From Apostichopus californicus (Eukaryota > Echinodermata > Holothuroidea > Aspidochirotida > Stichopodidae): 23,780 nt of DNA. Shown here one piece after another: positions 11,401-20,500 of this stretch; within the stretch, counting starts at the first letter, position 1, and the number at the start of each line of letters is the position of its first letter. Made by a program: the position numbers and the translations under genes. The notes beneath the pieces are model-generated. The model saw only the letters and a list, made by a program, of their open reading frames with translations. It made no database searches and was not told the DNA's origin. The stretch spans positions 1,083-24,862 of the forward strand of contig JAIPMN010011591.1 in the NCBI GenBank assembly GCA_020650975.1, in the 5' to 3' direction.

Positions 11401-13260
11401 TGTAGAAAGCATTGAAAGAAATTTTACAGTGTAGTTTACCTTGACCACGTACAACACAAATGTCTTCTTGCCCTGTTTCTCTTGCATTTGTTCTGTGGAT
11501 GAGATGACGAGGTTTGAGATATATTTCTCGACTTCTATCCCGGATTCGTCTCTTCCTCCCGACAACGACGGCTCTCCATCCTCTGACTGGTCCTCGTCCT
11601 CGTCTTGGAACGGTTGAATCTGATCGTCCTCCGTATCACTATCCAGAGTAAAACTAGGGAATGAAGAGTTCCTTGAATGACCCCTCCTCTCTTTCTTCTC
11701 TGTCACTGGTTCGTCGGACGTCGCTTCCAACTCGATGATGCTGTCCACGGACTTACTCAACGTAGAGAAAGCGGGACTTTTGTTTCTTCTTGGCAATGGC
11801 ACTGGCATGAAATTTGAAAGACCTGAAAAAGTGGCAGCTTTCTGTAGCAAATTCTCATTTGAAGAACTTATTTGCTCTTTGGTTGCTAATCCTTCCTGCG
11901 TGGTGTCTTCTCCGGCACCCGGACAGTCTCCAGATTCTGGTTTTTCAGGAGAAACTTTGTCACCTTTTGGATCAGCTGACTGATGCAGTTTTAGAACAAC
12001 GACTTCTTCTACTTCTGAATCAGTTTTTGCCACGGCATGTTCCTCATATGTAATTACGTTCTCGGTATGTGAAAATGTTTCGATATTTTTTGCACTCTCA
12101 ACATTGCAACTCTCCTGAAAATCTTTAGAACTTGGCTTTGTCTCGGTTAAAATGGGCTGGTTGTCTCGTCTTGCTTCATGCGCACGGAATTTATCATTGT
12201 GATCATTTACTTTGTGACAACAGTTATCTGAGCTGTTTGGTGTTTCTATCACGTTTCCCTCTGTGTTCTTCTCAGTGCAGGAAGACTGCTCATCAGTTCC
12301 GTTTTTATTCTCCTTTTCTTTGGAAGACACTTTTGATTGGTCAACTTCAGACTCGCCAAAAGTAGCAAGCAAAACAATCGCCTCGTTTATAAAATCTGGA
12401 TCGCTGATTAAATCTACCACTTCCAGTAAAACAGCTTGACTCACAATTTCTCGAACGAGGAGAACTCCCGGTTGACAGACTTTTATATTTTGAGGGAGCA
12501 GACATTCTATGATCATTCCCAATGCACTCTGTAGGTAGTCCATTTCTAAGTCTTCGCTCATAGCCGCAGGATGCATCACGGAGAATGTTTCGTAACAAGC
12601 GACAAGGTTGTGATTATTCTGATCAATGCTGCTTCTGTTTAGTCTGCGAAGATTGCTCTTAGATTTCTCCATTATTGTCAAATGTCTGTGAATTTCTTTT
12701 AATGCTCCATCAAGAAGCAAATCCAAGTCTACTGATCTTAGTCTCGACAAAATTTCCGAGAATGCATAGGTCAAGAGGTTGGCAATGTCTGTAGGGAAAT
12801 TTTCATCTCCCTGAATGTATTCATCATACCAAAGATGAATAAAATCTCTCATGATTAATTGCACAAAATATTCCAATTCTTTTCCAACTTGAAAGACATC
12901 GTCTGGAACTTGTAAGAGGTACTCCTCTTTCACTGGCTCGTTAATTGGAGGCGGTAGGTGGATGCTTTGAATACCTGAGGTTAGTGGCTCAGTCCAACTC
13001 ATAAATTTATCAAACTTCACGATCTTTGTGTCATCTATCTCACATAACTCCAGCCCAACAAATAATCCCACTATAACACACACAATGAAGACGAAAGCCA
13101 GACCACCCAAACTGCCTTCTAGCCATAAAAATCCAACAACTTTGGCTATGAATTGCAGCACGACATACACCCCAAAACATACCCAGATCAATTTAAGCCT
13201 TATACTGAAGCTTTGCCAGTGGGAAGAAAGTGACTTCCGTACACCCGCGAAGAGATCCAT
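5439..13260 (-). CDS. SNX19: Sorting nexin 19 (PXA–PX–Nexin_C), complete, nine coding exons
   Basis: SNX19-type proteins are ER-anchored nexins that hold endolysosomes near the ER through the PX domain; this role is known from vertebrates. Coding exons (− strand order): 13260–11440, 10995–10857, 10223–10126, 9538–9413, 8792–8598, 7915–7590, 6276–6092, 5939–5852, 5529–5439. All have GT donors and AG acceptors, and the phases join to 1022 codons plus TGA. The start is ATG 13260 in a strong ACCATGG context; it is the first in-frame ATG after an in-frame TAG at 13326–13324. Two hydrophobic segments lie at about residues 24–47 and 51–70. PXA spans about 115–300 (MRDFIHLWYDEYI). A Ser/Glu/Lys-rich acidic linker covers about 310–580. 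PX spans about 595–730, with RRYREF (phosphoinositide-binding Arg) and EMAEFLALNGDASIAF. Nexin_C spans about 794–1015, ending LNKHLIYTFIDLVLEQ. There is no RGS domain, which separates it from SNX13, SNX14 and SNX25. Confidence 0.95.
6466..6545 (-). mobile_element. 3' tail of a SINE/L2-type retroelement
   Basis: Read on the − strand, the sequence runs GTGCTTGAGCAACC, then GTGCTATATAAG, then an ATT-repeat tail. This is the general tail layout seen in the SINE at 17043–17360, which has GCGCTATATAAA followed by ATTATT. It lies in the SNX19 intron between exons 7590 and 6276. The 5' head is not recognisable, so this is a truncated copy. Confidence 0.55.
6546..7560. other. SNX19 intron sequence, nothing identified
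   Basis: This is AT-rich intronic DNA between SNX19 exons 7915–7590 and 6276–6092. Short repeated phrases occur (GAATATTTATG near 6596 and 6671), but I see no exon, RNA gene or complete element. Confidence 0.5.
8193..8581. mobile_element. hAT-type non-autonomous DNA transposon (MITE)
   Basis: The 389-bp element has 12-bp perfect terminal inverted repeats, CAGTGGCGGAGC at 8193–8204 and GCTCCGCCACTG at 8570–8581. It is flanked by a perfect 8-bp target-site duplication GTCAGAAT (8185–8192 and 8582–8589). An 8-bp duplication and CAGNGGCG-type ends are hallmarks of the hAT superfamily. Just inside the left end is a perfect 11-bp hairpin with a 4-nt loop (TCATAGGGGGC, 8215–8225, pairing with 8230–8240). 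There is no transposase frame. It sits in an SNX19 intron; the first base of the adjacent target duplication is only the ninth base of that intron. Confidence 0.93.
9560..10022. repeat. AT-rich tandem array (AACATAAGTAAAC-type units)
   Basis: Degenerate short units such as AACATAAGTA and AACATAATATAAGTA fill most of a SNX19 intron (between exons 10126 and 9538). A longer period lies on top: the block beginning CATGATATAAGTAAAC at 9604 recurs at 9737, an offset of 133 bp. A non-repeated island at about 9848–9925 splits the array. Long open frames here are low-complexity Tyr/Leu/Met strings made by the repeat, not genes. Confidence 0.85.
10261..10850. other. SNX19 intron sequence, nothing identified
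   Basis: This is AT-rich intronic DNA between PX-domain exons 10995–10857 and 10223–10126. I see no exon-like frame or repeat structure beyond short A/T runs. Confidence 0.5.
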
Positions 13261-14125
13261 GGTGCTCTCAACCCTAGTGCCAATTTGGCAATGCAATGTT
13301 TTCACTAGGCCTAGATGAGAATTCTAACCAGAGCCATTTCTCCAGTAGGCCTATCTTGTTTCCTTATTATATTGCCTAAGAGGCTGAGCCGCTCAGGGCC
13401 CTGGTTATTTCTGAATAATTAATCCCGGTTCAGATTACTCCTTAAAATTGAAATAACTTTAGCTTCTGCAAACTTTGGCTAGTTAGAAAGTTGACAATCT
13501 AGGCTAGACAATCTAGGCTAGACATGTATACTCTGACACTGACAGTTACTGTAGGCTAGACTATTAAATTTTCATTGGCTTTGGTAAGGTGCCACTTGCG
13601 ATTAGTTAGTACTCAAATCACATTACCACCTTCATCTAAATTGAAATTACGTACGATTCTGTAATACTGTTGGCTAAGCTGATGGCACAGCCTAAGTTGC
13701 TGCACATTTGTATGCCAATCTCACACTGCAGTTCGGCCTAACCCATTAGGCAATACCAGTAACACTAGTAAATATCGTTAGACCTGACACTGACAGACGA
13801 AATCGCTTGTAGAGTAGCTCCGTAGTCCATAATCTATGACAACATTCTTCATTTCATCAGATGTCAGTAGGGTAGTAACTTTATTGTTATGCCTCTGATA
13901 TTTTCACATCATAAGTACGATCAGTGGGTCAAACTCGGACTTTTCGAAGACAACGTATCTTATCTTCTACAAGGTATTTCGTCGAACTGGTACCTATCAG
14001 ATTGTCATATGATGCGAGTGCATTGTCATGTTATCTCTACCCTTAGATGCAAATGACGAAAGGTAGCATATCTTTGCGAAATGAGTCGTACGATTCGAGA
14101 GAACTAGTGTGTAGCTGCTGTCCAG
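13261..14125 (-). other. 5' flank of SNX19 (5' UTR and probable promoter region)
   Basis: The sequence just upstream of the SNX19 ATG contains in-frame stop TAG at 13326–13324 and no other in-frame ATG before the start. A 14-bp direct repeat (GACAATCTAGGCTA) occurs near 13492–13519. I see no clear TATA box or CpG-dense core, and cannot place the transcription start. Confidence 0.4.
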
Positions 14126-14345
14126 AAATATTAATCAAAATAAAATAGAACTGTTAGCAAACTGCTTATCCACTTGATAGCCTGTGTGAGAAAGTGTGTA
14201 AAAGTAAGTTGGCCTGACGTTTCGATCCTAGCAGGATCTTCTTCAGAAGCTAAATAATGACAAGTAACAGTAACATAAGGGACAAAAACACGCACAGAAT
14301 ACAGACAGGTTAATGAGCATGGTGAACACAAAGCGATATATGTAA
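14126..14345 (-). mobile_element. Penelope-like retroelement terminal fragment
   Basis: The − strand of 14253–14126 matches the + strand of 22425–22555 closely over about 125 bp: TCTGAAGAAGATCCTGC, then TAGGATCGAAACGTCAG, CCAACTTACTTTTACACA, and GGATAAGCAGTTTGCTAACA. The CTGAAGAAG–stem–CGAAACG signature is typical of terminal repeats of Penelope-like elements, some of which carry hammerhead ribozymes (established knowledge). The remaining bases up to 14345 probably belong to the same copy, but I cannot prove the boundary. No reverse transcriptase is attached. Confidence 0.6.
14211..14250 (-). ncRNA. Hammerhead-like ribozyme motif (copy A)
   Basis: Read on the − strand, this has CTGAAGA (14246–14240), one extra A, the 5-bp stem II GATCC/GGATC around TGCTA, GAAA and then CGTC. 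Flanking GCTT and AGGC can form a 4-bp stem I with one G·U pair. Stem III has only A–U and C–G with no loop, so a single copy could not close it. The motif matches the core boxes, but activity is doubtful. Confidence 0.35.
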
Positions 14346-14752
14346 GGGGATTATTAGACGGGATGGAGAGAAGAAAGCTTAGGAGGTTACGTGGGGACTT
14401 GATCAAGATCAAGATCAAGGTTTTCAAGATTGTGCATGGTTTCGACAATTTATCCTTTACCGACTTTTTCATGTTTGCGAACAGTAGTTGTACCAGAGGT
14501 CATTGTCTTAAACTCCAAAAGTCACATAGTAGGATTAATATTCGGCATAACTTTTATTCTAATAGGGTTGTGAATGAGTGGAATGGTTTGCCTGAGAAAG
14601 TTGTACTTGCAAGTAGTGTCAATGGGTTTAAGAATGCTTTGGACAAGCACTTTAAGCATTGTAATCGGGTCTGAGTGTTTGTGTCTTCAGTTTTTTTTCT
14701 CTCTCTATAGGGTCCTTGATGGGGACTTAAGTGTCCCTCTTGATCCTTTTTT
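14346..14752 (+). pseudogene. 3' end of a CR1/L2-like non-LTR retrotransposon (RT C-terminus)
   Basis: An open frame from 14363 to 14674 (103 codons) has the conserved tail found downstream of the reverse transcriptase in CR1/L2-type LINEs: RRLRGDLI, then FKIVHG, then TRGHCLKL, then NRVVNEWNGLP followed by a VV..SVNGFKNALD-type end. It stops at TGA and is followed by about 80 bp of 3' UTR and the pentanucleotide tail at 14753. The reverse transcriptase and endonuclease regions are missing, so the copy is 5'-truncated, as most LINE insertions are. The usual DLI–x–FKI spacing is stretched by three copies of ATCAAG near 14401–14418. Clade is given as CR1/L2-like only. Confidence 0.75.
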
Positions 14753-14895
14753 CTAAACTAAACTAAACTAAACTAAACTAAACTAAACTAAACTAAACTA
14801 AACTAAACTAAACTAAACTAAACTAAACTAAACTAAACTAAACTAAACTAAACTAAACTAAACTTAACTAAACTAAACTAAACTAAACTAAACTG
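14753..14895. repeat. (CTAAA)n tail of the LINE fragment
   Basis: About 28 near-perfect copies of CTAAA, with one variant unit near 14863 (CTTAA), directly follow the LINE 3' UTR. Short tandem tails at the 3' end are usual for non-LTR elements of this kind, so the array was probably seeded at insertion and then expanded by slippage. Confidence 0.93.
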
Positions 14896-17042
14896 AAAGA
14901 AAGAATGAATGAAACCAACAGGGTAGAGGAGAGGTAGGAGATACACTGTAGAGGGACAAGGAGAGGATTAACTGAAGAGGGTAGGGAATATTTATGGAAT
15001 GAAAAGAAATATTTATGGAAAGTCATGGAAAGTTATTATATAAGCTCCTTTCATTCCCTCCTAGCAGATCTGAAGATGCATCACTGTGCCTGGGAGCGAA
15101 TCTGCTCGTCTGTTTTCATACTCATTTTTTCCCTTCAAATTACCTACATTTAATCCTAAAACAACGAGATTTGTTCATTTCTAGTCTGTACGCATTGAAA
15201 TTGTTGCTTTCTTGGCTGCATTTGGGATCATGCTCGTCGGAGCAAGTTGCTAATTCAAATTAAGATTTTTTGGATGTGTGTTGTTATTCGACCAATCAAT
15301 AGTTCGGATACAACATATCCTATCATAGTAGTCTCTACATATAGACAAAGGTTAGCTAATCGCCCGACGCTCACGTTAAGCATATATGAATAAATCACTC
15401 GAATCAGAAGGATCTCATGATTTTTAAAAGTTACAGTCGTATAATTTACCACTTCATTCGATCTATTATTTTACAAACGTCGTCGTTAATTTGAGAGGAG
15501 AGAATAAATCAACAGAAAACCAAATGGACCTTTTTGGTTTATTTGGAGTGATCAACCTTTTCTATAATGTATAGGCTTCATAGCCTAACTCTTAACCAAC
15601 CCTCAGGGCAATATCCGCAAAACGAACTGTCTACCGGGTTGCCCATCCCCCGCAATCATGATATTATCCTCTTCAGTAAGTGTTGTTGCGTTGGATTCCG
15701 TTTTCTTTCAAAGGTAATTTATTCTTTGATTTGTTTAATACAAATGGTCTGATTTTCTCTTAGGACTAGAGGGGGGTGGGGGGGGGGCGGAAGAGGATCG
15801 TATAGGAATTTTCTAGGAAGACCGTAGGACATATCACAAAATTGATATGTGTCCTCCATCTAACTAAACTGGATGTTTAATAAAATACTACATGAGGGGT
15901 TTTCTAATGTTTTCATGGTTGTTGTGTCTTAATGAACTGTTTCATAGAGAGTTGAAAATGAGTGGAAATGTCTTGTACAGCTCTAGTTTGCTTTCAAAAG
16001 TATTAATTGGTTTATATTACTTTAACCAAATACCTTCAATGCCATTGTATTATAGGAGCTGAAGTTTCAATGTTACTTTTGTTTTATCATTGATGAGGAT
16101 TTTTGTGCATTTTGGACCCCAGGTTTCTTGCATTTAGAAGTAGTAAATGAACTCATGTGAACCCACGCTGCCATTCATCTCCCACACATTACATCAATTT
16201 TAAAATCAGAATGGTCTGTACATTAAGTTGCAGTTTGTCTTACAAAGACTGAGTAACAAAGCAATTATTATAAAAAAAATAAAACAAAGGACAATCAATT
16301 AAATTCTTCTTTTCATTTATCACCATGGCCTTTGTCTTAAAGGCAATATATTTACAGTTTAGTACAAAAGTGACAACACAGAGTTAACCATTCAAGTATC
16401 CAAAGCTCAACTCAAACCACAGCTTCATTGCATGAACAAGATTCATTTGGTTGGCACATGAAAATAATGTTTATTTTGCACAACTCAAACAGATGGATAT
16501 GCATATTCATAAATGTCTTAATTGCTTGATGCCAATTGCTGTCCCAATATTGTTGACTTCTACTGATGATATGAAAGCTACATCACTAGAATATAATCAA
16601 TGACACTGAATGCATGATCAATTGATGGGGGTGAACCCTGACTAGGTATAAAGCAAGTTTCATCAACTTATGGATTCCAATGAGCCAATGCAGTTTCCTA
16701 AAGTTTGTTGAAGATTTAAAGACAACGCTACAAGTTTCTTAACCATTTTTCTTATCGCTAATAACTCTGTGGGTCAAAAGTCGACTGAAAGTAGCTTTAG
16801 TCACTTCACATTTGAAATTTATTGACTTGATTCATTGTTCAGTATAGAGTTGTAATTAGACCAGTCAAGTACCTGAAACTTGAATTACTAATCAAATAAG
16901 GTCTAGTCCAGAGGTTTTAAGACCAGTTCACAGATAGAGGGACGGAACCAGTCCCAAGAAGTGGGAGGATCAGATCCAATTGCCAAACCACGATATATTT
17001 GAAGATTAAAACTACGCCTAGCTATTCCCAGGATATGATATG
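14896..17042. other. Intergenic region between SNX19 and the SINE, no gene seen
   Basis: AT-rich sequence with A/G-rich DNA just after the pentamer tail and a G-run at about 15771–15790 with several GGGG tracts. Short frames exist (for example about 15567–15752 on +), but none resembles a known protein. − strand TTTATT sites near 16470 and 16818 could be INTS9 polyadenylation signals, but they lie 0.7–1 kb past the stop. Confidence 0.45.
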
Positions 17043-17360
17043 CCATCTTGTTGTGGCCAATTGGACAAGGCATCGGACTCGTGTTCCAAGGATTGCTGGT
17101 TCGATTCCTGCCTAGTTCATTATGTTGTGTCATCGTGCAAGATACTCTCATTTGCCACTCTCCACCGAGGGGTTAAATGGGTGGGTACCTGTGAGGTTAC
17201 TTGTCATTGGGCGCAGTATATATAACTGCAGCCGCCTGGAGGGATTGTCTCTGGGACAGGTTATCATTTACCAGGGGTAATATAACGTCTGTAAAGCGCT
17301 TTGAGACCTATTGCAGGTATAAAGCGCTATATAAAAAATAAAATATTATTATTATATTAT
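17043..17360 (+). mobile_element. tRNA-derived SINE with L2/CR1-type tail
   Basis: The head resembles a tRNA: an A-box-like TGGCCAATTGG near 17053 and a perfect B box GGTTCGATTCC (17098–17108), the internal Pol III promoter. The body leads to GTAAAGCGCTTTGAGACC, then ATAAAGCGCTATATAAA and an ATT-rich tail, a 3' end shared by many SINEs mobilised by L2/CR1-type LINEs. It lies about 140 bp past the INTS9 stop, on the opposite strand. I did not find convincing target duplications. Confidence 0.82.
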
Positions 17361-17500
17361 CCTTGAGTCCTTGCAGAAGCAACCTTACGTGTACTGCCTG
17401 CCCAGGGTCTGACATCCCATCTTCTTCTCTCTGTGTGAATCATATCCTTCAGTTCTTACAGATGCAATATTGATTTTTGTCATAAATGTCTTATTTTCCC

Positions 17501-20500
17501 TCAGAATTTTGGCAGACACGCTACTAGAATGTCTCTGAGTTTCCTCCGTAGGGGTTCGTTACCAGCGACGGAGAAGATGTGAGTGGAACCCTCTTCAATT
17601 TGAATAAGAGCGTCATCCGCTTGCTGGAAAAGCAGAAAACACAAAATGAAAGAATTGTCAACACCGATTTAATTTAATTTACATCTAAATCAACTTCTTC
17701 AAGGCTCTGTTTGCTAAGAGATGGTTGGGATGTCAAGATCTTTTATAATATATTGAGGTGAGTGTTTTACTTAACAAAGCCACTTTTGTTTCATAGTTGT
17801 ATTGAACATCTCATTTTCAGGCAAGAAGGTGGCAATTGTTTTGCCTGAAGGAGTTTGCCACTATATTTGCCTCTCCTACAACATCCCCAATCCACCCTAT
17901 CCCTTACCCTCCCACCCTACCCCTCCAACTCCACTCTCACTACCTATGTCTTCTTTTTTTACAATCAAAACTTTTGGCATAAGGAAATGTGTTTAGTTTA
18001 TTACACACCTGAAATTTATGACTATATTGATGAGGTAAAATGAACTTGGACCAGATTTGAAGATACTTACCAGGTGTATAATGCAGCCGGATGATGAGTC
18101 TTCCACTTTGATATCTGTTATACCATGCTGTGATGAAAATACAAACAAACCATGGTCAAATTAAAATTACTTATAATGCTGTGATGAAGATACAAAAAAC
18201 CATGGTCAAATTAAAATTACTCATAATGCTGTGATGAAAATTCAAACAAACCACGGTCAAATTAAAAGTATTTATAATGCTGTGATGCAGATACAAAAAC
18301 CATGGTCAAAATTAAAATTACTTGTAATGCTGTGATGAAGATACAAACAAACCACGGTCAAATTAAAATTACTTATAATGCTGTGATGCAGATACAAAAA
18401 AACCACGGTCAAATTAAAATTACTTATAATGCTGTGATGAAGATACAAAAAACCATGGTCAAATTAAATTTACTTATAATGCTGTGATGAAAAAACAAAA
18501 AAAAAAACATAGTCAAATTATAATTGTTTAAACTAAACATTGTTTGTATATGAAGATAAAAACCAACTCCCAAAAAGCATGGTAAATAAAATTACTATTT
18601 GGCAAACACTTGTTTGTACATATAATCCAGATTTTTACTTGTATGTCAATGTTTCTGTAATATACATATTCAGCTATTATTAATAGTAATCATTGTAGAT
18701 TATTGCCACCTTAAGAGTCACTTCATTCTTGGGTAGAGTTGAGCCATTACAAGTGATTTTCTCGATTCAAGTGGAGTCATTGATTCGAGTCACTAAATTA
18801 TCTCTACGGGAAATAGCTTGAAATAGTTTACAGTCTTGTTTGAGGCCAAGGGCCCTCACATGACTTTATAACTTAGTTTCAGTTTTCTATCTCAGTGTTT
18901 GCATTAACATTGCTCCTTCTTGCAAGCATTTGTATTTATTTTATTTATTTATGGTGTTGCTTATAGCTAGGAGCGATGCAGTAACCTCTGAACCCAACCC
19001 CTGTCCCTCCCTTTCTCATCCTCATCCCCCACCTTTCCCTAGTCCCTCTTCTTTCGTTCCACACCATCCTCTGGTGTATCAAACATGTACCTGAGCTAAA
19101 CTTTGGACAAAGTCTTCGACACTGAAGTTATCATAGAGATGTTTCTTCAGTATCGGCCCCTCCAGCGACGTCTGTTCTTCATCTTTTGCCAACGGCCTCT
19201 TCTTCGGTCCCAGGCTGTTTACGCTGAACGGCAACTTGGAGTCGCAGTTGAACTTCTAATCCACATTTAAGAAACAAAAAAGACAAACATATCTCAGTCA
19301 TATCCTGATCTGAGATAGCTGAGAATATTTCACACTCGACCAGACAGTTAAAGGTAGTGAAGACTCGCGCACAAAGAAACGTCTGATGCTGGTAATCTGA
19401 CCTAGTTTTGAATGAGGTGTTACAGAAGTGTTATACACCACCATCGATCCCAGAAAATACACACACAGCTTGCTACCGTAGGTAATTAGACACTAGTGCA
19501 CAGTCAATACATGCAGCTACGGTCAATACCCACAACAAAGTGTACATAGCAGCGATGGACATCTCAGGTCCAGATAAAAGATAACAAGGTATCACGTTAA
19601 TTTCATTACTGTCTGCATTTTGAAGCGACAAGAAGAAAACTTCACTTGCAAGCAATGGGCAGTTAACATTTTTCAGAGGGCGGCACGCGGTTTGGGGCGA
19701 GTCTTCAATGCCTTTAAGGGATGTAAAGTGATGAGGGGATATAGAACTGTAACAGCTGACTTCAGAAGTTCAGGTAAGAGATGACATTTTTAAGAATGAG
19801 GTGAAAGGGTTGTGATACTCAAACAACTCAGTTTATTAGGAAACACTGCCATTTTTATAGTCAAGGTAAGGGATATTACAATTTTAATGAGTTAGCTCAG
19901 GGGATATGATACTGTAAACAGCTGAGTTTTGTGACATAGTTTTACAGTTATGGGAGATGACATTTGCATTGATGAGATAAAGGGATACGATACATTAACA
20001 GCTAACTTAACGAGAAATCAAATTTTTACGTTACAGGTATGGGATATGAAATCTTCACAGATGATTATAAAGGGAGATTTTATTTTAAACAGCCAAGGCA
20101 GGGGAGATATGACACTTAAACAGCTGAGGTCAGGCAGCACACAATACAGGTAAGATAGCATCTTGTCGAAGTAGAAGCTAACAAATAATTTAATAACTCA
20201 ATAAATACTTCAACTAGCCATAATTTATTTGCTCTTTCAAAATAACATTTCGAGACTTGAGTGAAGCTTTTCATGACACATTTCTAAAGTTAGAAGTTGG
20301 CACCTACCTCCAACTTGTACTTGTTATCTCTGACTGTCAACTCTCCCATGATGGTGGCATAGACCTGGCCAGGCTTCACTTCACTGGGGGTGAGTTCCTC
20401 GGCGAGCTTCCATCCCAGAGAGAGAACGAAACAAAGTAATGAAGAAAGCAGAACAGAGTTAAATCTGAGCAAAGGAAACCTGCAATTCTGGTTAAACCCC

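Noticed and set aside
11735..12365. + strand frames of 77–82 codons over the SNX19 linker
   Set aside because: They are antisense shadows of the large SNX19 first coding exon.
13261..13305. 15-codon N-terminal extension of SNX19 starting at 13305
   Set aside because: The codon at 13305 is GTG, not ATG. The first ATG after the in-frame TAG (13326–13324) is at 13260 in a strong ACCATGG context.
14131..14472. 113-codon − strand frame across the Penelope-like and LINE fragments
   Set aside because: It spans two unrelated elements in opposite orientation and matches no protein; the real coding signal of the LINE is on the + strand.
17043..17115. Genuine tRNA gene
   Set aside because: It has A and B boxes, but the head does not fold into a full cloverleaf that I can see, and it continues into a SINE body with an L2/CR1-type tail.
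18125..18530. CRISPR-like array of regular repeats
   Set aside because: The repeat is contiguous with no unique spacers, all parts of the unit recur, and the setting is an intron of an animal gene.
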